Assembly: GCA_023362775.1 (NCBI GenBank)
Contig: JALMGJ010000006.1
Location: 54,677,001-54,741,000, forward strand
Length of the DNA stretch: 64,000 nucleotides
Origin: Charina bottae
Lineage: Eukaryota; Chordata; Lepidosauria; Squamata; Charinaidae
Reading direction: 5' to 3'
The notes under the pieces were generated by a model that saw only the letters and a program-made list of their open reading frames with translations, ran no database searches and had not been told where the DNA came from. Below, piece after piece: positions 1-12,395 of this stretch. Position 1 is the first letter of the stretch. Each line of letters starts with the position of its first letter. The position numbers and the translations under genes were made by a program.

Positions 1-85
1 TGGGTTTGCTGCAGCACCCTGGGATACTGTGGTACACAGTTTGGGAACCACAGACTTAGACTAAAATAGGGACCCACACTGTTTA
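1..85. repeat. possible hAT-type repeat end, fragment
   Basis: The first about 60 bases end in a stretch (TTTGGGAACCAC, near 40-52) that resembles the inner part of hAT element termini. Only one end lies inside the window, so neither inverted repeats nor target duplication can be checked. This is a weak call. Confidence 0.2.
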
Positions 86-415
86 AAGGTAAAGCTTCCC
101 CCCACACATTTGTGCAGTCGTGTCCAACTCTAGCGGCCGGTGCTCATCTCTGTTTCTTAGCCGAAGAGCCAGCGTTGTCCGAAGACGCTTCCACGGTCAT
201 GTGGCCGGCATGACACACGCGGAAAGCTGTTACCTTCCCACTGAAGTGGTACCTATTAATCTACTTGCATTTGCATGCTTTCAAATTGCTAGGTTGGCAA
301 GAGCTGGGGCTAGTGCGGGAGCTCACTCCATCACGCGGGACTAGGGATTCGAACCTCCAAACTTGCGATCTTCCGATCAACAAGCCTGGCGTCTTTCCTG
401 CTGAGCCACCATGCT
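86..415 (-). repeat. squamate tRNA-derived SINE, near full length
   Basis: Read on the minus strand, the element begins with a tRNA-like head holding an A box (TGGCTCAGC) and a B box (GGTTCGAATCC), continues into a core containing CCTAGCAATTTGAAAGCATG and ends in a pol III SINE tail read as AAGGTAAAG-like on the plus strand. The same family recurs at 2648, 6298 and 35423. A 7-bp direct repeat (CTGTTTA, 79-85 and 416-422) is a plausible target duplication. The family is common in squamates, but its formal library name cannot be given from sequence alone. The frame at 120-344 is a chance frame inside it. Confidence 0.85.
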
Positions 416-519
416 CTGTTTACCCCTGTACTAAAAGCTAGGCAAAGAGATGAAAATGGGCAAGATGGAAAGTGGTCATGCTTGGGGATGGCTGATCTCG
501 TAGAGCCGCCTTAAATATT

Positions 520-705
520 TTAAATATGTTTAGCTTCACTATAAGAACCACCTGCCACTTGGATTTTATTGTATTTATATTTTTATTGTTTTTTTTATTG
601 TATTTTAATGATGTTGTTATGATTGTAAACCTCCCCGAGTCCCTCCTTGAGGGGGAGATGGGCAGTCATAGAAATTTAATTAATAAACAATAAATAAAAT
701 AATAC
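520..705 (+). repeat. CR1-like LINE 3' end
   Basis: The segment carries the characteristic end of this CR1/L2-like family: a T-rich run, then TTGTAAACCTCCCCGAGTC, a short GAGGGGGAGATGGGCAGTCAT motif and an AAT-rich tail. The same tail is much better preserved at 9680-9723. No coding sequence is left. Confidence 0.7.
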
Positions 706-1655
706 AAACAGTTTAATGGGGAGAAACAATTTCCAGTGTGCTAAATTGTTGATAAATCAATGTTTCAAAGAAGAACTTAATGTAAATTCAAGTGTGCTTT
801 CCAATATGCTGAGATGACTTTTCATGATCACCAATAGATTAGTAATCTTCAAAAAGTTAGTGTGTTGTCAGGAAAAGCAGGGCTATAATAGTTTGTGCTA
901 GATTGGAATCACTGAATAATTGATACGTGCACTACAAGAAACAGACTAGGGCAGGAAAGCTTTTAAGAGTGTGCAGTCTTCATGTTGTATATCTAAGTCC
1001 TTTTGGGTTAAAATAAGATGGCTGTGAGTAGTAATGAAAGGGGGGGCACTTTCAGGTACTGTCAGGTTTTTTTAAAATACTTAATGTATGTTTTGCAAAC
1101 CACAAAGCATCCAGTTTTAATCAACCCATGTGCAGCACAATCTATGCAAGCTCTTGTCTGAGTACATGTGGATAGAGCTCCAGCTTGGTTATATGCAATT
1201 TTTCTTTCTACCAGATAAACCAATATTTTCAATATTGTCTTTGCATCTTTTTCTACTCTATTTCATCTTCCCCACTTCCTTTCTTCAGATGCATGTGAGT
1301 GACTGATCAGTTTCTGAACTGAATATCACCCTCAAAATGCTCCTGCATTTGCAACAACTTGATTGGGGTACTTCCCGATAGATAGTTCTTCTGATCCTTT
1401 TGCCTCATCTATTATTATTTTCTACATCCCATTTTGTCTAGGTCAAGACATAAAACCAACCCTTCCCAATCTGTTGGTGATAAGATCAGTCCAGAAATAT
1501 TTACTCCATTCAAGCCTCAATAATCCATATTGAGCAGAAGCGGTTTCCTCAAATAAGATGGATCAGCAAGTTTTTTTTTAATGGCACCTTGCAGCAACAT
1601 TACCAACCTGCAAAATACCTTTTAAATTGACAGTTGTTTCAGGCCACCAAAAATA

Positions 1656-1658
<3 letters not shown>
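706..1658. other. no recognised feature
   Basis: AT-rich unique-looking sequence. No coding frame, structured RNA or clear repeat was recognised. Confidence 0.5.
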
Positions 1659-1698
<40 letters not shown>

Positions 1699-1715
1699 TG
1701 TGCATGTGCATGTGC
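1659..1715. repeat. (TG)n microsatellite
   Basis: About 19 TG units followed by imperfect TGTGCA repeats. The two overlapping Cys-Val-rich frames here are translations of this repeat and not genes. Confidence 0.95.
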
Positions 1716-1859
1716 ATGCTTGCCTGCCTCTATCATCCATCTATACATCCATCCTTAAATTGCATGAGAGGCCCTCTAAACCTAAAACAAAGCTCTGTAA
1801 AATATCTGTGCCAAGTTGTAGAGGAAGCTTGTATATTTCTTCGCTAACACAAAGCATGT

Positions 1860-2647
1860 AAGTATAAACAGGAAATTTTAAGAAACATTATGAATAATTA
1901 AGATTGAGTCAAAGGATATTGACTATAATCAGTGGAATTTCAACTTTGAGGAGGGCTTATTGCATGAAATGATTGGTGAAGTAGGAGCGCTAATTTGTTC
2001 CCAGCAAAAGAGCTTGACAAAAATGTTACTTTGCAAAGTCTGATAGGTAGCTCTTGCTAATGTTCAGTTTGCTGGAAACAAATTTCCTCCCAAGATTTTC
2101 AGACAACGTATGATTCATAATCAATTTGACAGAACAATGCTATGCACTGTACCACATGGGGGGAAAGTGCTAATACACTTGGTGATAAAGCTTTATTACT
2201 CTAACATTGAAGCCATCATTAAACAATTGCAATTGGGAGGAAGCTTCTAGACTTATAAAAGATAGCACACCATGATTAAGTTCAGCAAGATTTCAAACTG
2301 TGAGATACAGGAAAACATAGAGGTTTGGAGGACATATTTTCTGATCTAGAAAGTCTTCATCTGCCAAAGTTTGCTATTACAGTGACATGGGACCAATTAA
2401 TGTCCTTATCATTTTATATGTGCAGGTATGCAGGTGTGTGATTCATTTTCAATCAGGTATCACAGAATAAATTAACCATCTGACTGAACAGAAAAAAAAG
2501 ATTGTAGGATAAAGCAGGGTTCCACAATCCAATGTTCACCTATTATTGCTAATTTACATTCCCCAGTATCTTTCAGTATTACCCATGCTGGCTGGAGCTT
2601 CCAGGATTTTAGCAACATCTGAAGAGCCAGATTTAGCAATCACTGAA
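1860..2647. other. no recognised feature
   Basis: AT-rich sequence without a recognised gene or repeat. Confidence 0.5.
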
Positions 2648-2886
2648 GAGTGAGCTCCCGCACTTGCCCCAGCTCTTGCCAACCTAGCAATTCGAAAGCA
2701 TGTAAATACAAGTAGATAAATAGGTACCACTTTGGTGGGAAGGTAACAGCATTCCGTGCACCTCATGCCAGCCACATGACCACGGAAGCATCTTCGGACA
2801 ACGCTGGCTCTTCGGCTAACAAATGGAGATGAGCACCGGTCCCTAGAGTCGGACACGACTGTGTGGGGGAACCTTTACCATTACCT
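2648..2886 (+). repeat. squamate tRNA-derived SINE, head missing
   Basis: Same family as at 86 and 6298, in plus orientation. It starts at the GAGCTCCCGCAC segment just after the tRNA-like head, so the A and B boxes are lost. The core (GTAGATAAATAGGTACCAC) and the tail (GAGTCGGACACGACTG ... AACCTTTACC) are intact. The antisense frame at 2554-2856 is a chance frame. Confidence 0.85.
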
Positions 2887-3747
2887 ATTGAAAAGCCACA
2901 AATTCTCCACCTGTGATATACAAAAATGCAGTTGTGTGGATTAGATTTAGCACTTCAATTTATGAGTATGCATACTCCTGGTGAATATGTACTGGCTGTG
3001 TACTATATTTCCAATATTTATTTAACAACTTGAGAAAAATTCCAAACACTGATATAGAAGCATCATTATGTACAAATGTGATTGCCACATCTCAAGAAGA
3101 ATATTGTAGAACTGAAAATGGGGACAGAAGACTAAACAAAATAACTAGGAGCTGTTGGTCTTCTAATACAGGAAAGTTGCAATATTTGAGATTTTTAGTT
3201 TAGCCTAAAGACAAGAACAGATGGATATGACTGAAGCTTGTAATGACTCATAAACATTCAAATCCTTAAAATGGAAAATAGGGAGAGTTTTTCTTCCTGT
3301 CTCATAATTGTTCATAATCTCATAATCATAAGGATCCAAATTCATGCGGTAGATTCAGGACAGATGAAAGGAAGCACAGATTATGCAGAAGTCTTTAAAA
3401 GAAGGTAGGTACATTCACAAAGGATTTATTGATAAACTCCTTCAGTAGAAAAGCAGTATTAAAATAAATAAAAATATAACGGTGCCATTCATAGTCACTT
3501 GCCATGATGGCTGCATATTATCCCATTGTGTCTGTGAACAGCAGTTCTTGGAAGCAACAGCAGAAGAGGTTACTTCCTCCTGGCATCTTCAGTGTTGTTT
3601 CCCAAACAAGCTACTTCCTTGCTGTTTCCTAAACTCTGCAATCATTTTTGTGTATGACTGGTGGGTAAAAAGTAAAACATCTCTGATTGGGAAAGGTGAT
3701 TAAGGCTTCCTGTCCCCTGTCTCAAGGTTTTTCCTGCAAACTGTTAG
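2887..3747. other. no recognised feature
   Basis: AT-rich sequence. The short frames at 3482-3872 show no recognisable domain and are judged chance frames. Confidence 0.45.
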
Positions 3748-4510
3748 AATTTATTTATTTATTTATTAATCACATTTATATGGCTGCCCATCTCACAAGA
3801 AGTGACTCTGGGCAGTGTACAACAATAAATAAAAACAACAAATATATAAAAACGATCATTATAAAAATATAAAAAGTCACTATTAAAAATGAAAAACACT
3901 ATAAAAATTTAAAATATACAAACCACATGGAGAGAGTAAAAGATCAACCACAATGGAGCCATCTAAGAGCGTCTCCAGTTCCCTAGGACCCCCAGGCCTG
4001 GTGACATAACCAGGTCTTGAGGGGCTTTTAACAGGGATGAAGCTAATCTGACTTTGGTGGGAGGGGGAGAATATTCCATAGGATGGGCTCCATGGCAGAG
4101 AAGGCCCGCCTCCTGGGACCCACTAAATGTAGGTCCCTGGCAGATGGTACCTGCAACATGCCTTCTCTGCCGGATCTAATGGGACAGCTTGATGTAATCA
4201 GGGAGAGGCGGTCCCTGAGATAAGCCAGTCCCATGCCATGAAGGGCTTTAAAGGTTAAAATCAGCACCTTAAATTTATCATTTTTTTATCAGACAGGCAG
4301 CCAATGCAGCTCGCAAAGCAGAGGTGTAATATGTGCTATTCTGGGAGCACACGTAACTGCCTGCACTGCTGCATTCCGCACCAGTTGAACCTTTTGGATA
4401 CTCTTCAAGGGCAGCCCCATGTACAGTGCATTACAGTAGTCCAATCTGGAGGTGACTAGGGCATGAGTGACTGTGAGCAGAGCCTGCCGATCCAGGAAAG
4501 GGTGCAACTG
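3748..4510 (-). pseudogene. CR1-like LINE, 3' part of ORF2 and 3' end
   Basis: Two minus-strand frames (4289-4507 and 4043-4267) together give the region after the reverse transcriptase in CR1 ORF2: a DYCNALYMGLP block, an HITPLLCELHWLPV block and TFKALHGMGLAYLRDRL. The frame breaks between the blocks, so the copy is dead. The 3' end is on the left, with an ATTTATTT tail at about 3748-3770 and the CTGCCCATCTC motif typical of this family. Only the last 0.7 kb survives, as expected for 5' truncation during target-primed insertion. Confidence 0.9.
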
Positions 4511-6282
4511 GCACAGTTATGGTAATCTTGCTGGACATACAGTATGTAGAAAGGGGGGAGAGTGTTATATGAATAAATTCATGTGTATGCGATTGAGTAT
4601 GCCTGTGACCATGCCTACTTCCTCTTTTTGTAGATTTTCAATTGTTCAAAGATACTTCATGCTTTTCCTATTTAATCAGGTCCTTCCTCCTCTTTATGGA
4701 ACATACTCATATTCACCATATAAATTATACATCAACCTTATTACATTTTTTATTTAGGTGCAAGCTGAAAGCATTTTATTCACTTTGTGATTGTGCTACT
4801 ACATTTCACACTTTATGATTCTGCTACTGCAGCTACATATCTCCGTGTGTGTATTTATTGTACTTTATATTAAACATATTTAAATACTGTATACTTGCCA
4901 GGGAAGTATACATACACATACATTCCAGCTTTATTTCAAAGAAGACTATACTAGTAGCAGTCTATATACTGCATAGGGTAAACATTTACCTAAGTTTCCC
5001 ACTGATATCCAAAATAAGTATGCTATTAAACCCCCATGTTTTAATGAGATCAGGGTGTTCTAGGTCATGTCTTTTACCCACGCTGGAGAAGCTAAGCCAC
5101 TGAGAAGCATACTCATCTATTCTTTAATTTTCTGGTATTAGTGGCATTGTAGAATCAAAGTCCTTTAACATTCAAAATGCGTTTTGATTAGGGGTGATTC
5201 CCACAAAATGAAAAGTTTTACCATACTGAGTGTACAGAGGTTTGGCAGAAGCAAAACCTGGAATATATTGGTTGTTCCAGGTTTGGATCACAACCAAATT
5301 GAGTGTACCTTGTCCTTCTGTCACAATCTCTTCCACACACATCCTGTGTGCTGGCCTGCCTCCTCTTCCTCCTTCTTTTTTCTTACTTTAGCTGCTGCCA
5401 CATCATCCATCTCTCCCCTTCTCTTCTGCATGGCCTGTTCTCCAGCCACCCACTGATCTTCCCAACACTCTCATTTCTCTGCTTCTCCTCCATTCCTGCC
5501 AATGTCTTTGTCTTTTTCCTTCTCCCTATAAAACACTTCTGCCCAGAATACATGTTTCAGTTTGGATACTGGCCTTCTAAAACTAGCTGTTCAGTGCATA
5601 GAACAGGTTATGCATGACACATATTGCACACCCCTAGTTTTAACTGTCACACTTGTGTTTAATATTTATTTATCAAATTTCTCAGCCGCCCATCTCGTAC
5701 ACGACAACTCTATACTTCTTAATTCAATCATTTCTCCAGCTATATCTTGTTATATTACAAGACCTTCTAGCTACTTTCTCTCTGCAATCCCACTCATGGT
5801 ATACTTTGAGACTTCATCAAAATTACTCTATAAATAGAATGTTCATAGAATGCTTGTATCTGAAGGTGCTGTGATTACAGCAACTGAAATATAGTTTACA
5901 TGAAGATCAGGTTGCATAAGCAGACAGATAAATCTAGCAGAGCTTCACAGTAGGTTGTAAAGACATTCAAGCATAATTAAGCTCATCCATCTGTTATCAA
6001 TGCATTTAATTTGGGGCTAGTAGAAACAACAATGTTTTTAAAAGTTCATGCAGGACTTTGCAGAATCACTCACTCTGATTTAAAGGTAGAGAATTACTGT
6101 ATATCTGTACGTACACTGTAGAAAATCTGATTAACTATTATGAAGATAGTATACTCTGTCAATATGTTATATGGTTGATCTGTATTAATTTTGGAAGATG
6201 AATGCATGAACTTATCCATTCTATCCAACTAATATATTCTGTTCTAATATATAATCACTAATGTCTTCTATATAAAGCTATA
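4511..6282. other. no recognised feature
   Basis: AT-rich unique-looking sequence. The several 70-100-residue frames (4467-5874) are hydrophobic, overlap each other and match no family known to me. Confidence 0.45.
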
Positions 6283-6297
6283 TTTAAAGGTGATTAG

Positions 6298-6628
6298 TAA
6301 AGTAAAGGTAAAGGTTCCCCTGCACAGTCGTGTCCGACTCTAGGGACCGGTGCTCATCTCCGTTTGTTAGCCAAAGAGCCAGCATTGTCCGAAGACACTT
6401 CTGCGGTCATGTGGCCAGCATGACGTGCACAGAATGCTGTTACCATCCCACCGAAGTGGTACCTATTTATCTACTTTCATTTGCATGCTTTCGAATTGCT
6501 AGGTTGGCAAGACCTGGGGCAAGTGCGGGAGCTCACTCCGTCACAAGGGGCTAGGGTCTCGAACCTCCAAACTTGCGACCTTCCGATCGACAAGCCTGGC
6601 GTCTTAACCGCTGAGCCATCGTGCCCCC
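6298..6628 (-). repeat. squamate tRNA-derived SINE, full length
   Basis: Best-preserved minus-strand copy of the family at 86. The tRNA-like head is at the right end (AAGGGGGCACGATGGCTCAG on the minus strand), the core is at 6430-6500 and the tail at 6298-6320. It is flanked by a 15-bp direct repeat with one mismatch (6283-6297, TTTAAAGGTGATTAG; 6629-6643), a clear retroposition target duplication. Confidence 0.9.
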
Positions 6629-6643
6629 TTTAAAGATGATTAG

Positions 6644-8104
6644 GAAACAGAAAACAATACAGAATGCAGATGTCTGAATAGGTTAAATAACTATTTCATA
6701 TGATTCCTATATTACCTACACTATACTGATTATGTTTAAATAGTTACTTTTAATATTTCAATTTTTAAAGCTTGAAATGGTTGAGGACCAACCTATTTGA
6801 AGGACTATTCATTTTATCAGCTTGCTCCCACTTTAAGATCAGTAATGGAGACCACTTTTATATGCCTAATTCTTAGTCTTCTTAGTTGATCAGAACAATA
6901 CGTCCCACTTCTGAAATGTGTTGGTATCTGGTAAGGCTGCAACATTACAGACTTTTAGGAAACCACTGAATGCCTCTGTGTAAGTATGTGCATGTGTGTG
7001 TTTTTGTGTGTGTGTGCTATCACTGCAACTTCAGTGATAAAACAGCAATAAGATCAAAATTATTTTTTCCAACATCTAGCATTGCAGAGGCCTTTCTTAA
7101 TTCCTGTTAATAGAATATCTTACAGTGGTGGAACAGTAAGCAACTGTTATCATATAGGTAAGACAGGATACCACAGTGCGACACACTGAAATCTAAGTTT
7201 CTTCTATTCATGTCATCACCTTAGAACACCAGATAAGAACAATACTGATATATAGCATGTTGTATCGTGAAAATGCTGATACGTAACATATCCATTTAGA
7301 AACTAAATCAGCCTTCTAAATTTGCTGAACTAAATTTGCTGAACTGAGTTACCATTCATACTGGCACGTCTATTAGAACTGAGAAATGAGTTGGAGAGTT
7401 AAATTCAATGAGCTTGCAGAACTCTCCTCTCTCCTTTTACCCTCCATGTATTTTTTTAAAACTTCTGAAATAGTCATACATCTATGACTAACTAAAATGT
7501 GCCATACATTCTTCTGCATGCAGTTTTAAGAAACTTCCTCCCTTGTACAATTTTTCTACATATACCTGAGCTCCAAATTCTTCTGAACATTTTCTAGCAG
7601 TTGGAGGTAGGATGCAATGAAGCATGAGATAAAGTCTTTTCTTCGAGTTAAGTGGAGACAACTAATCATTTCCCTTAATAATTTTGTGTAGCAGCCCTGG
7701 TATTGCAGTGTAAAGATCACTAACAGTTTGGGGAACAACTGTCTCTTCCTTACATCTGCCAAACCTCTTCACTTAGCAGCAGGTGATCATTCAATGAAAG
7801 TTTGAATGAAATTCAATTTCCTCGTCAGACTGCATCATGTAGAGTTCCTCGTTAGAGTGAGAATCTGCCTTTCATCATTAATCTGAAACGCATCCGTAGA
7901 AATACATTCAGCTAATCGAATAGAATTTTCTGAACAAATCCTGTTAGAATGTCCTGAGTTTTTTGTAGCACTTTCATAGATGTTGTTTTATTGAGATCAC
8001 AATGGGACTTTGGTCTCAGTAGTACTAAAGATGTAGACTTGGTTGATAATTCTCAATGTAATAAGTGAAATGTATCTTGGCAGCTGGAAGCAGGAGACAG
8101 CTGC
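6644..8104. other. no recognised feature
   Basis: AT-rich sequence with a short imperfect (TG)n at about 6985-7016. The small minus-strand frames at 7556-8179 carry no recognisable domain; the last one overlaps the 5S-derived sequence. Confidence 0.45.
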
Positions 8105-8200
8105 TGACTGACTAGACTGGCTGGGCTCAGAAACTAAGTAGGGTTGGACCTTATTAATACTTGGATTGAAGATCTCCATGGAATATCAGGGCTGTAGACT
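8105..8200 (+). pseudogene. 5S rRNA-derived pseudogene or 5S-headed SINE fragment
   Basis: The stretch matches the 3' two-thirds of vertebrate 5S rRNA with many changes. The internal promoter segment is recognisable (GCTCAGAAACTAAGTAGGGT, then AATACTTGGATTGAAGA), followed by a diverged copy of the GGGAATACC/GCTGTAGGC end. The first third is unrecognisable. A T/A-rich tract follows at 8210-8227. It could be a lone retroposed 5S copy or the head of a 5S-derived SINE; the decay argues against function. Confidence 0.7.
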
Positions 8201-9027
8201 ATACTGGAGAAGTTTTTTTTAAGAAAAGGTACAAACAAACATAAGGACAAATCATTTATTGAATGTTTCTAAAAAAAAAATCTAAGATCATGTTCATGAA
8301 ATCACCAGCATGACTCCAACTTTTGAGCCTTGTTTGGTGTTCAGTAATTCATTTTTTAGTCAGAGGCACTTGGCAAAATCAAGGGGTTAATTAGATTCTC
8401 AGTGGCCACAACATATGGCTGAGTCGCATTTGACTTGGAATATGTCAAGTTGTGCAAGCTTGATACATGCCCAGCTCACACACCTTCCCATGAAGTAATA
8501 CTGCTGAAATCAATTGAGATGCCTCCAGAAATAGCTTGTGTCCCTCACACAGTTATGGTCAAGTACAAATATTTCTATTAATATTCAGATCAGTGTGATT
8601 GAGATTTTTTTCAGATTATAACTCAGATTTCAGTCTGAAGAAATTTTTACTCCAAGGTAAAACAAGTGTGAGTGTCTCACTGCCAGACTTCAAGGTTAAC
8701 ATGTTGTCAGAAATCAAGCTTTAAGAAAGGTTGTGTTGGAGAAAAGCCAATCCATCTCAGCCCTTGAAGATCAAAGGAGATTGTGAGAAATGAAGCAAAG
8801 ATTACAACCAAAGAATGAGTACAAACCAGAAGAACAAGAAAATCCATGGTATTAGTTTAAAGTCAGTGCAAGAGCAGAGAAGGAAACTAAAGACTTTGCT
8901 TGCAATAGTCCCAAAACTCTGGATGCTTAAATAACAAGGAAGCAAGGAACCTTTTGTACTTGTTAAGAATTTGTTCTTAAGCAATTGTTCCCATCAGCTA
9001 TTAGGTCAAACAATATAATGATATTAT
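8201..9027. other. no recognised feature
   Basis: AT-rich sequence with no gene or known repeat recognised. Confidence 0.45.
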
Positions 9028-9723
9028 CTGGGTACCCTCCGAACGGTCACTCATGCCCTTGTCATCTCCCACATAGACTATTGCAATGCGCTCTACATGG
9101 GGCTACCCTTGAGGAATATCCGGAAGCTACAGCTGGTGCAGAATGTGGCTGCGCGGACAATTTTAGGTGCACCTAGATCAGCACATATAACACCTTTGCT
9201 CTGCGAACTGCATTGGGTGCCCATTTGCTTCCGGGTCCAATACAAGGTGTTGGTTATTACCTTTAAAGCCCTACATGGCATGGGGCCAGAATACCTGAGG
9301 GACCGTCTTATCCCCATATCATCAACCCGCCCCACCCGATCATTCAGAGAGGGCTTGCTACGGACCCCATCAATAAGGAATTTCATCTAGTGGGGTCCAG
9401 GAGGCAGGCCTTCTCTGTAGTGGCACCCGCCCTTTGGAATATCTTGCCCCCAGAGTTGAGGCAGGTTTCCTCCCCCCTGACCTTTAGGAAAGATCTGAAA
9501 ACCTGGTTCTGCTGCCTAGCATGGGAGGGGAAAAGTAATAGCTCCTCCTGGGGGTGGTTAATACCATAATGTCCTCCATTTTATTTGAGATCAATTCGCC
9601 AAATTTGGATTTTATGTTTATTTATATTATGCTAATTAAATTGTAATTTTATATTTGTATTTTAAACATGATTTTATTGTAAACCGCCCAGAGTCCCCCG
9701 TTGGGGGAGATGGGCGGTCATAT
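9028..9723 (+). pseudogene. CR1-like LINE, 3' part of ORF2 and 3' end
   Basis: The frame 9097-9390 gives GLPLRNIRKLQLVQNVAAR, an HITPLLCELHWVPICFR block and TFKALHGMGPEYLRDRL, the region following the CR1 reverse transcriptase. The preceding DYCNALYMG block lies upstream in the same frame. The frame ends at 9388, while the conserved terminal block (RRQAFSVVAPALWNILPPEL) continues in another frame after it, so one frameshift separates them. The 3' end is intact: TAAACCGCCCAGAGTCCC, then GGGGGAGATGGGCGG and an (AAAT)n tail. It is the youngest-looking CR1 end here. Confidence 0.93.
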
Positions 9724-9727
9724 AAAA

Positions 9728-9766
<39 letters not shown>

Positions 9767-9777
9767 AATTAAATAAA

Positions 9778-9813
<36 letters not shown>

Positions 9814-9815
9814 AT
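9724..9815. repeat. (AAAT)n tail of the CR1 copy
   Basis: Long run of AAAT/AATA units with one imperfect patch (about 9768-9781), directly continuous with the CR1 3' end. Confidence 0.95.
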
Positions 9816-11737
9816 ATTGAATATACAGTATGTTTACTGGTTTCTTTATATTTAAAATGCAGGACTGGGCACCTAAGTTATTTAATTGCTGACTTGAAAT
9901 TCATACCTGTTGGAATGGTACCCATTGTACATTTTTAATTATTTCTAACTTGCTAAATTCACAACTAATTATTTTTTTTAGCATTGCCTGAGGCTGACTC
10001 AGAAGCAGTAAACCAGACTTTCTGCTCTAAGTTATCTTAGAGCATTTTACTGTTTGATGAGTCACAACATCTCTAGATTAACTCAGGTATCAGTTGTTGA
10101 AGAAGACCAGCAGAGGGTGCTATTGCTACCCTGTGATGGAAAGAGAATGCCGAATTGAACACTTTTGAATGGGAAAACCCTGTTGCAAACTTTGAAAAAG
10201 ATAATTACATTTTCTCACATATTCACAAAATGCATATCGAACAAATTTCTTCCTATCCCTAATGAAGAAATCACTATAAGAAAATGAAACTATACTTTAA
10301 GTTGAAAATCCAGCTCATCTGTAATTCACTCTCCCTTAACCAGATATTTAATTTTGTCATTTCTCCAGGTTTTATTCTGGAAGTTGGAATCCAGTACCTG
10401 AATGTGTCTCATCTGTTCTAAGAGATAACACTGCAAGCAAAGCAAGCAAATGATTGGCTTGTAATTTCTTGCAAATTACAAATTGCTTGCAAATCTCTGT
10501 CTTTTATTATTAAAAATATTCTACCAGTTGTAATTCATTCCTCGGCTTTTCCAACTTGTAATATTTCATTAAATTAAGTACCCAGTATTTCATGGACAGT
10601 TGTAAGATGTTTAAGCCAAAATCCATTTACTTCCTCTTTTCCTGTTGCATTCCAATTCTTTTTTGCTTGCTTTTTAATAATTACTAATGTTATGATGATA
10701 CCATCCTTTTTGACTGAGCCAATGTTCTTCTCAATTGCTTTTATCTATTTTGTATCATTATTATGTTATTTTGGATTATCCCAGATGCCACTCTAAAATG
10801 TTAATATTTCACCTTTATCAGGGCAAGCATCTGTTTGAAGTATTTCTTAGTAATGCTTTATAAAACAAATGCAGATTTTTGGAACTCCTGATTTTTTTAA
10901 AATCAATTCATTGTATCTTCATATTCTTCCATTTTCTTTGAAATTGCCATGACTCATTGTTTTAATTCCTCTAAGACTTCTTTAATTGTCTTAGAGCCAA
11001 GATTATAACTTTTCTGTAAAATTTTCTTATTTTTCAGTTTTTTCCTTTAAATTCTTCAAATTGCTGATATCAACTCATAATTTATTGATATTTCAATTGA
11101 ATTCTCCATTTTGGTGATTGATTGTGTTACTTTTCTTTTACAGCATTGTATTCCAACTCTGGTGTTATCACTGCTGTTGTGCTATAAATTTGCTGATTAG
11201 TTTTGACTAATATGTTTTTTCAATATTTTCTACTTTGGAACTTGTACCTTTCAGAACTTTTAATAGTTCCTTTCTACTCATTTTTTTCAGTGGTGGAAGC
11301 CCTTCCCTATGATTTGAACTTTTCATATGTCAGTTCTATCTGTCTATTAGAGACCTGATGTTTGTTGTTTTTGCTCTACATTTTTGTGTCTTTCATCATC
11401 ACTTTAATCTGTCTCAAAAGCTGATATAATTTTATGTTTCTCTTCAAATTCATTCATTGATTATCTTTAGTTTCATTTGTTTTGTTAACATTATTAGCAT
11501 TCTCGGCTAGCTCTTCCAGTTTTTTCAATTCAATATCCATAAAAGTTTTGTTCTAAGAATAAATCTTCATTGATCTGTTGATTGTCATTCATCAATTTCT
11601 GGGTATGGGAATTTTGTTTCCAAATATCAAACATTTCTCTTTCTAAATCCTCTAGTTTTAGGGTTTGATTAAAAAGAGCATTTCATGATTGCTCAATTTT
11701 CTTCAACTGACACATTTCTTTCACTTTCCTGGTTCCT
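9816..11737 (-). other. mostly unassigned; possible decayed coiled-coil ORF1 in the right half
   Basis: From about 10360 to 11720 the minus strand is A-rich and gives short lysine/glutamate/asparagine-rich patches in broken frames, for example LKKLEELAENANNVNKTNE near 11480-11530. This is typical of decayed LINE ORF1 coiled coils but could be chance A-rich sequence. Nothing was recognised in 9840-10360. Confidence 0.22.
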
Positions 11738-11974
11738 CTAGTTGCTTTGCGGCTGGCCGCCCTGGTTCCCTAGCAGGAGAAGCTGAGACCTACAGCCCAT
11801 GTATTGACTGATGCCCAGAAGCCATAGCACCAGGAGTGGTTCTTGTTGACCTAAGCAATGACCAATATGATGTGGGGTTTCTTTCATGTGTTCTCCTTTG
11901 AAAATGACTTTGCACCATATTTTGTTTGGCCTGACCACCAAGATCTATCTTTATGGTATCAGTAAGGCAGCCAA

Positions 11975-12206
11975 CACATAATGAGAAGACAGGATACCCT
12001 GGAGAAGAAGCTGATGCTAGGGAAAGTGGAAGGCAAAAGGAAGAGGGGCCAACCAAGGGCAAGATGGATGGATGATATTCTGGAGGTGACAGACTCAACC
12101 TTGGGGGAGCTGGAGGTGGCGACGGCTGACAGGAAGCTCTGGCGTGGGCTGGTCCATGAAGTCACAAAGAGTCGGAAGCGACTGAACGAATAAACAACAA
12201 AAAGGC
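11975..12206 (+). pseudogene. Bov-B (RTE) LINE 3' end
   Basis: The frame 11981-12193 gives the last about 70 residues of Bov-B ORF2: MRRQDTLEKKLMLGKVEGK, then RARWMDDILEVTDSTLGE and a terminal LVHEVTKSRKRLNE. The DNA end (CACAAAGAGTCGGAAGCGAC followed by a CAA-rich tail) is the hallmark shared by Bov-B and Sauria SINEs. The copy is 5'-truncated to about 230 bp; the frame itself is open. A second copy with nearly the same start lies at 42152-42376 on the other strand. Confidence 0.92.
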
Positions 12207-12334
12207 AGCCAAGCCCCCTCATGAGAGGGTATCTGAAGGAAAGAATTTCTCTTAAAATCAGCTTGCTCCCAACTGCAGCCCAAAATCTCTGGCTTCCTAT
12301 TCCATTTATACATGTAAATGAAAAAGGTGGAATA

Positions 12335-12395
12335 TGATATGATATGATATGATATGATATATATATAATATATATTAATAATATAATATAATACA
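12335..12395. repeat. (ATATG)n and AT-rich microsatellite
   Basis: Five units of GATAT/TATGA grade into a TA-rich and TAATATA-rich stretch. Confidence 0.9.

Noticed and set aside
1634..1861. Cys-Val-rich frames
   Set aside because: Translation of the (TG)n microsatellite; no upstream gene structure.
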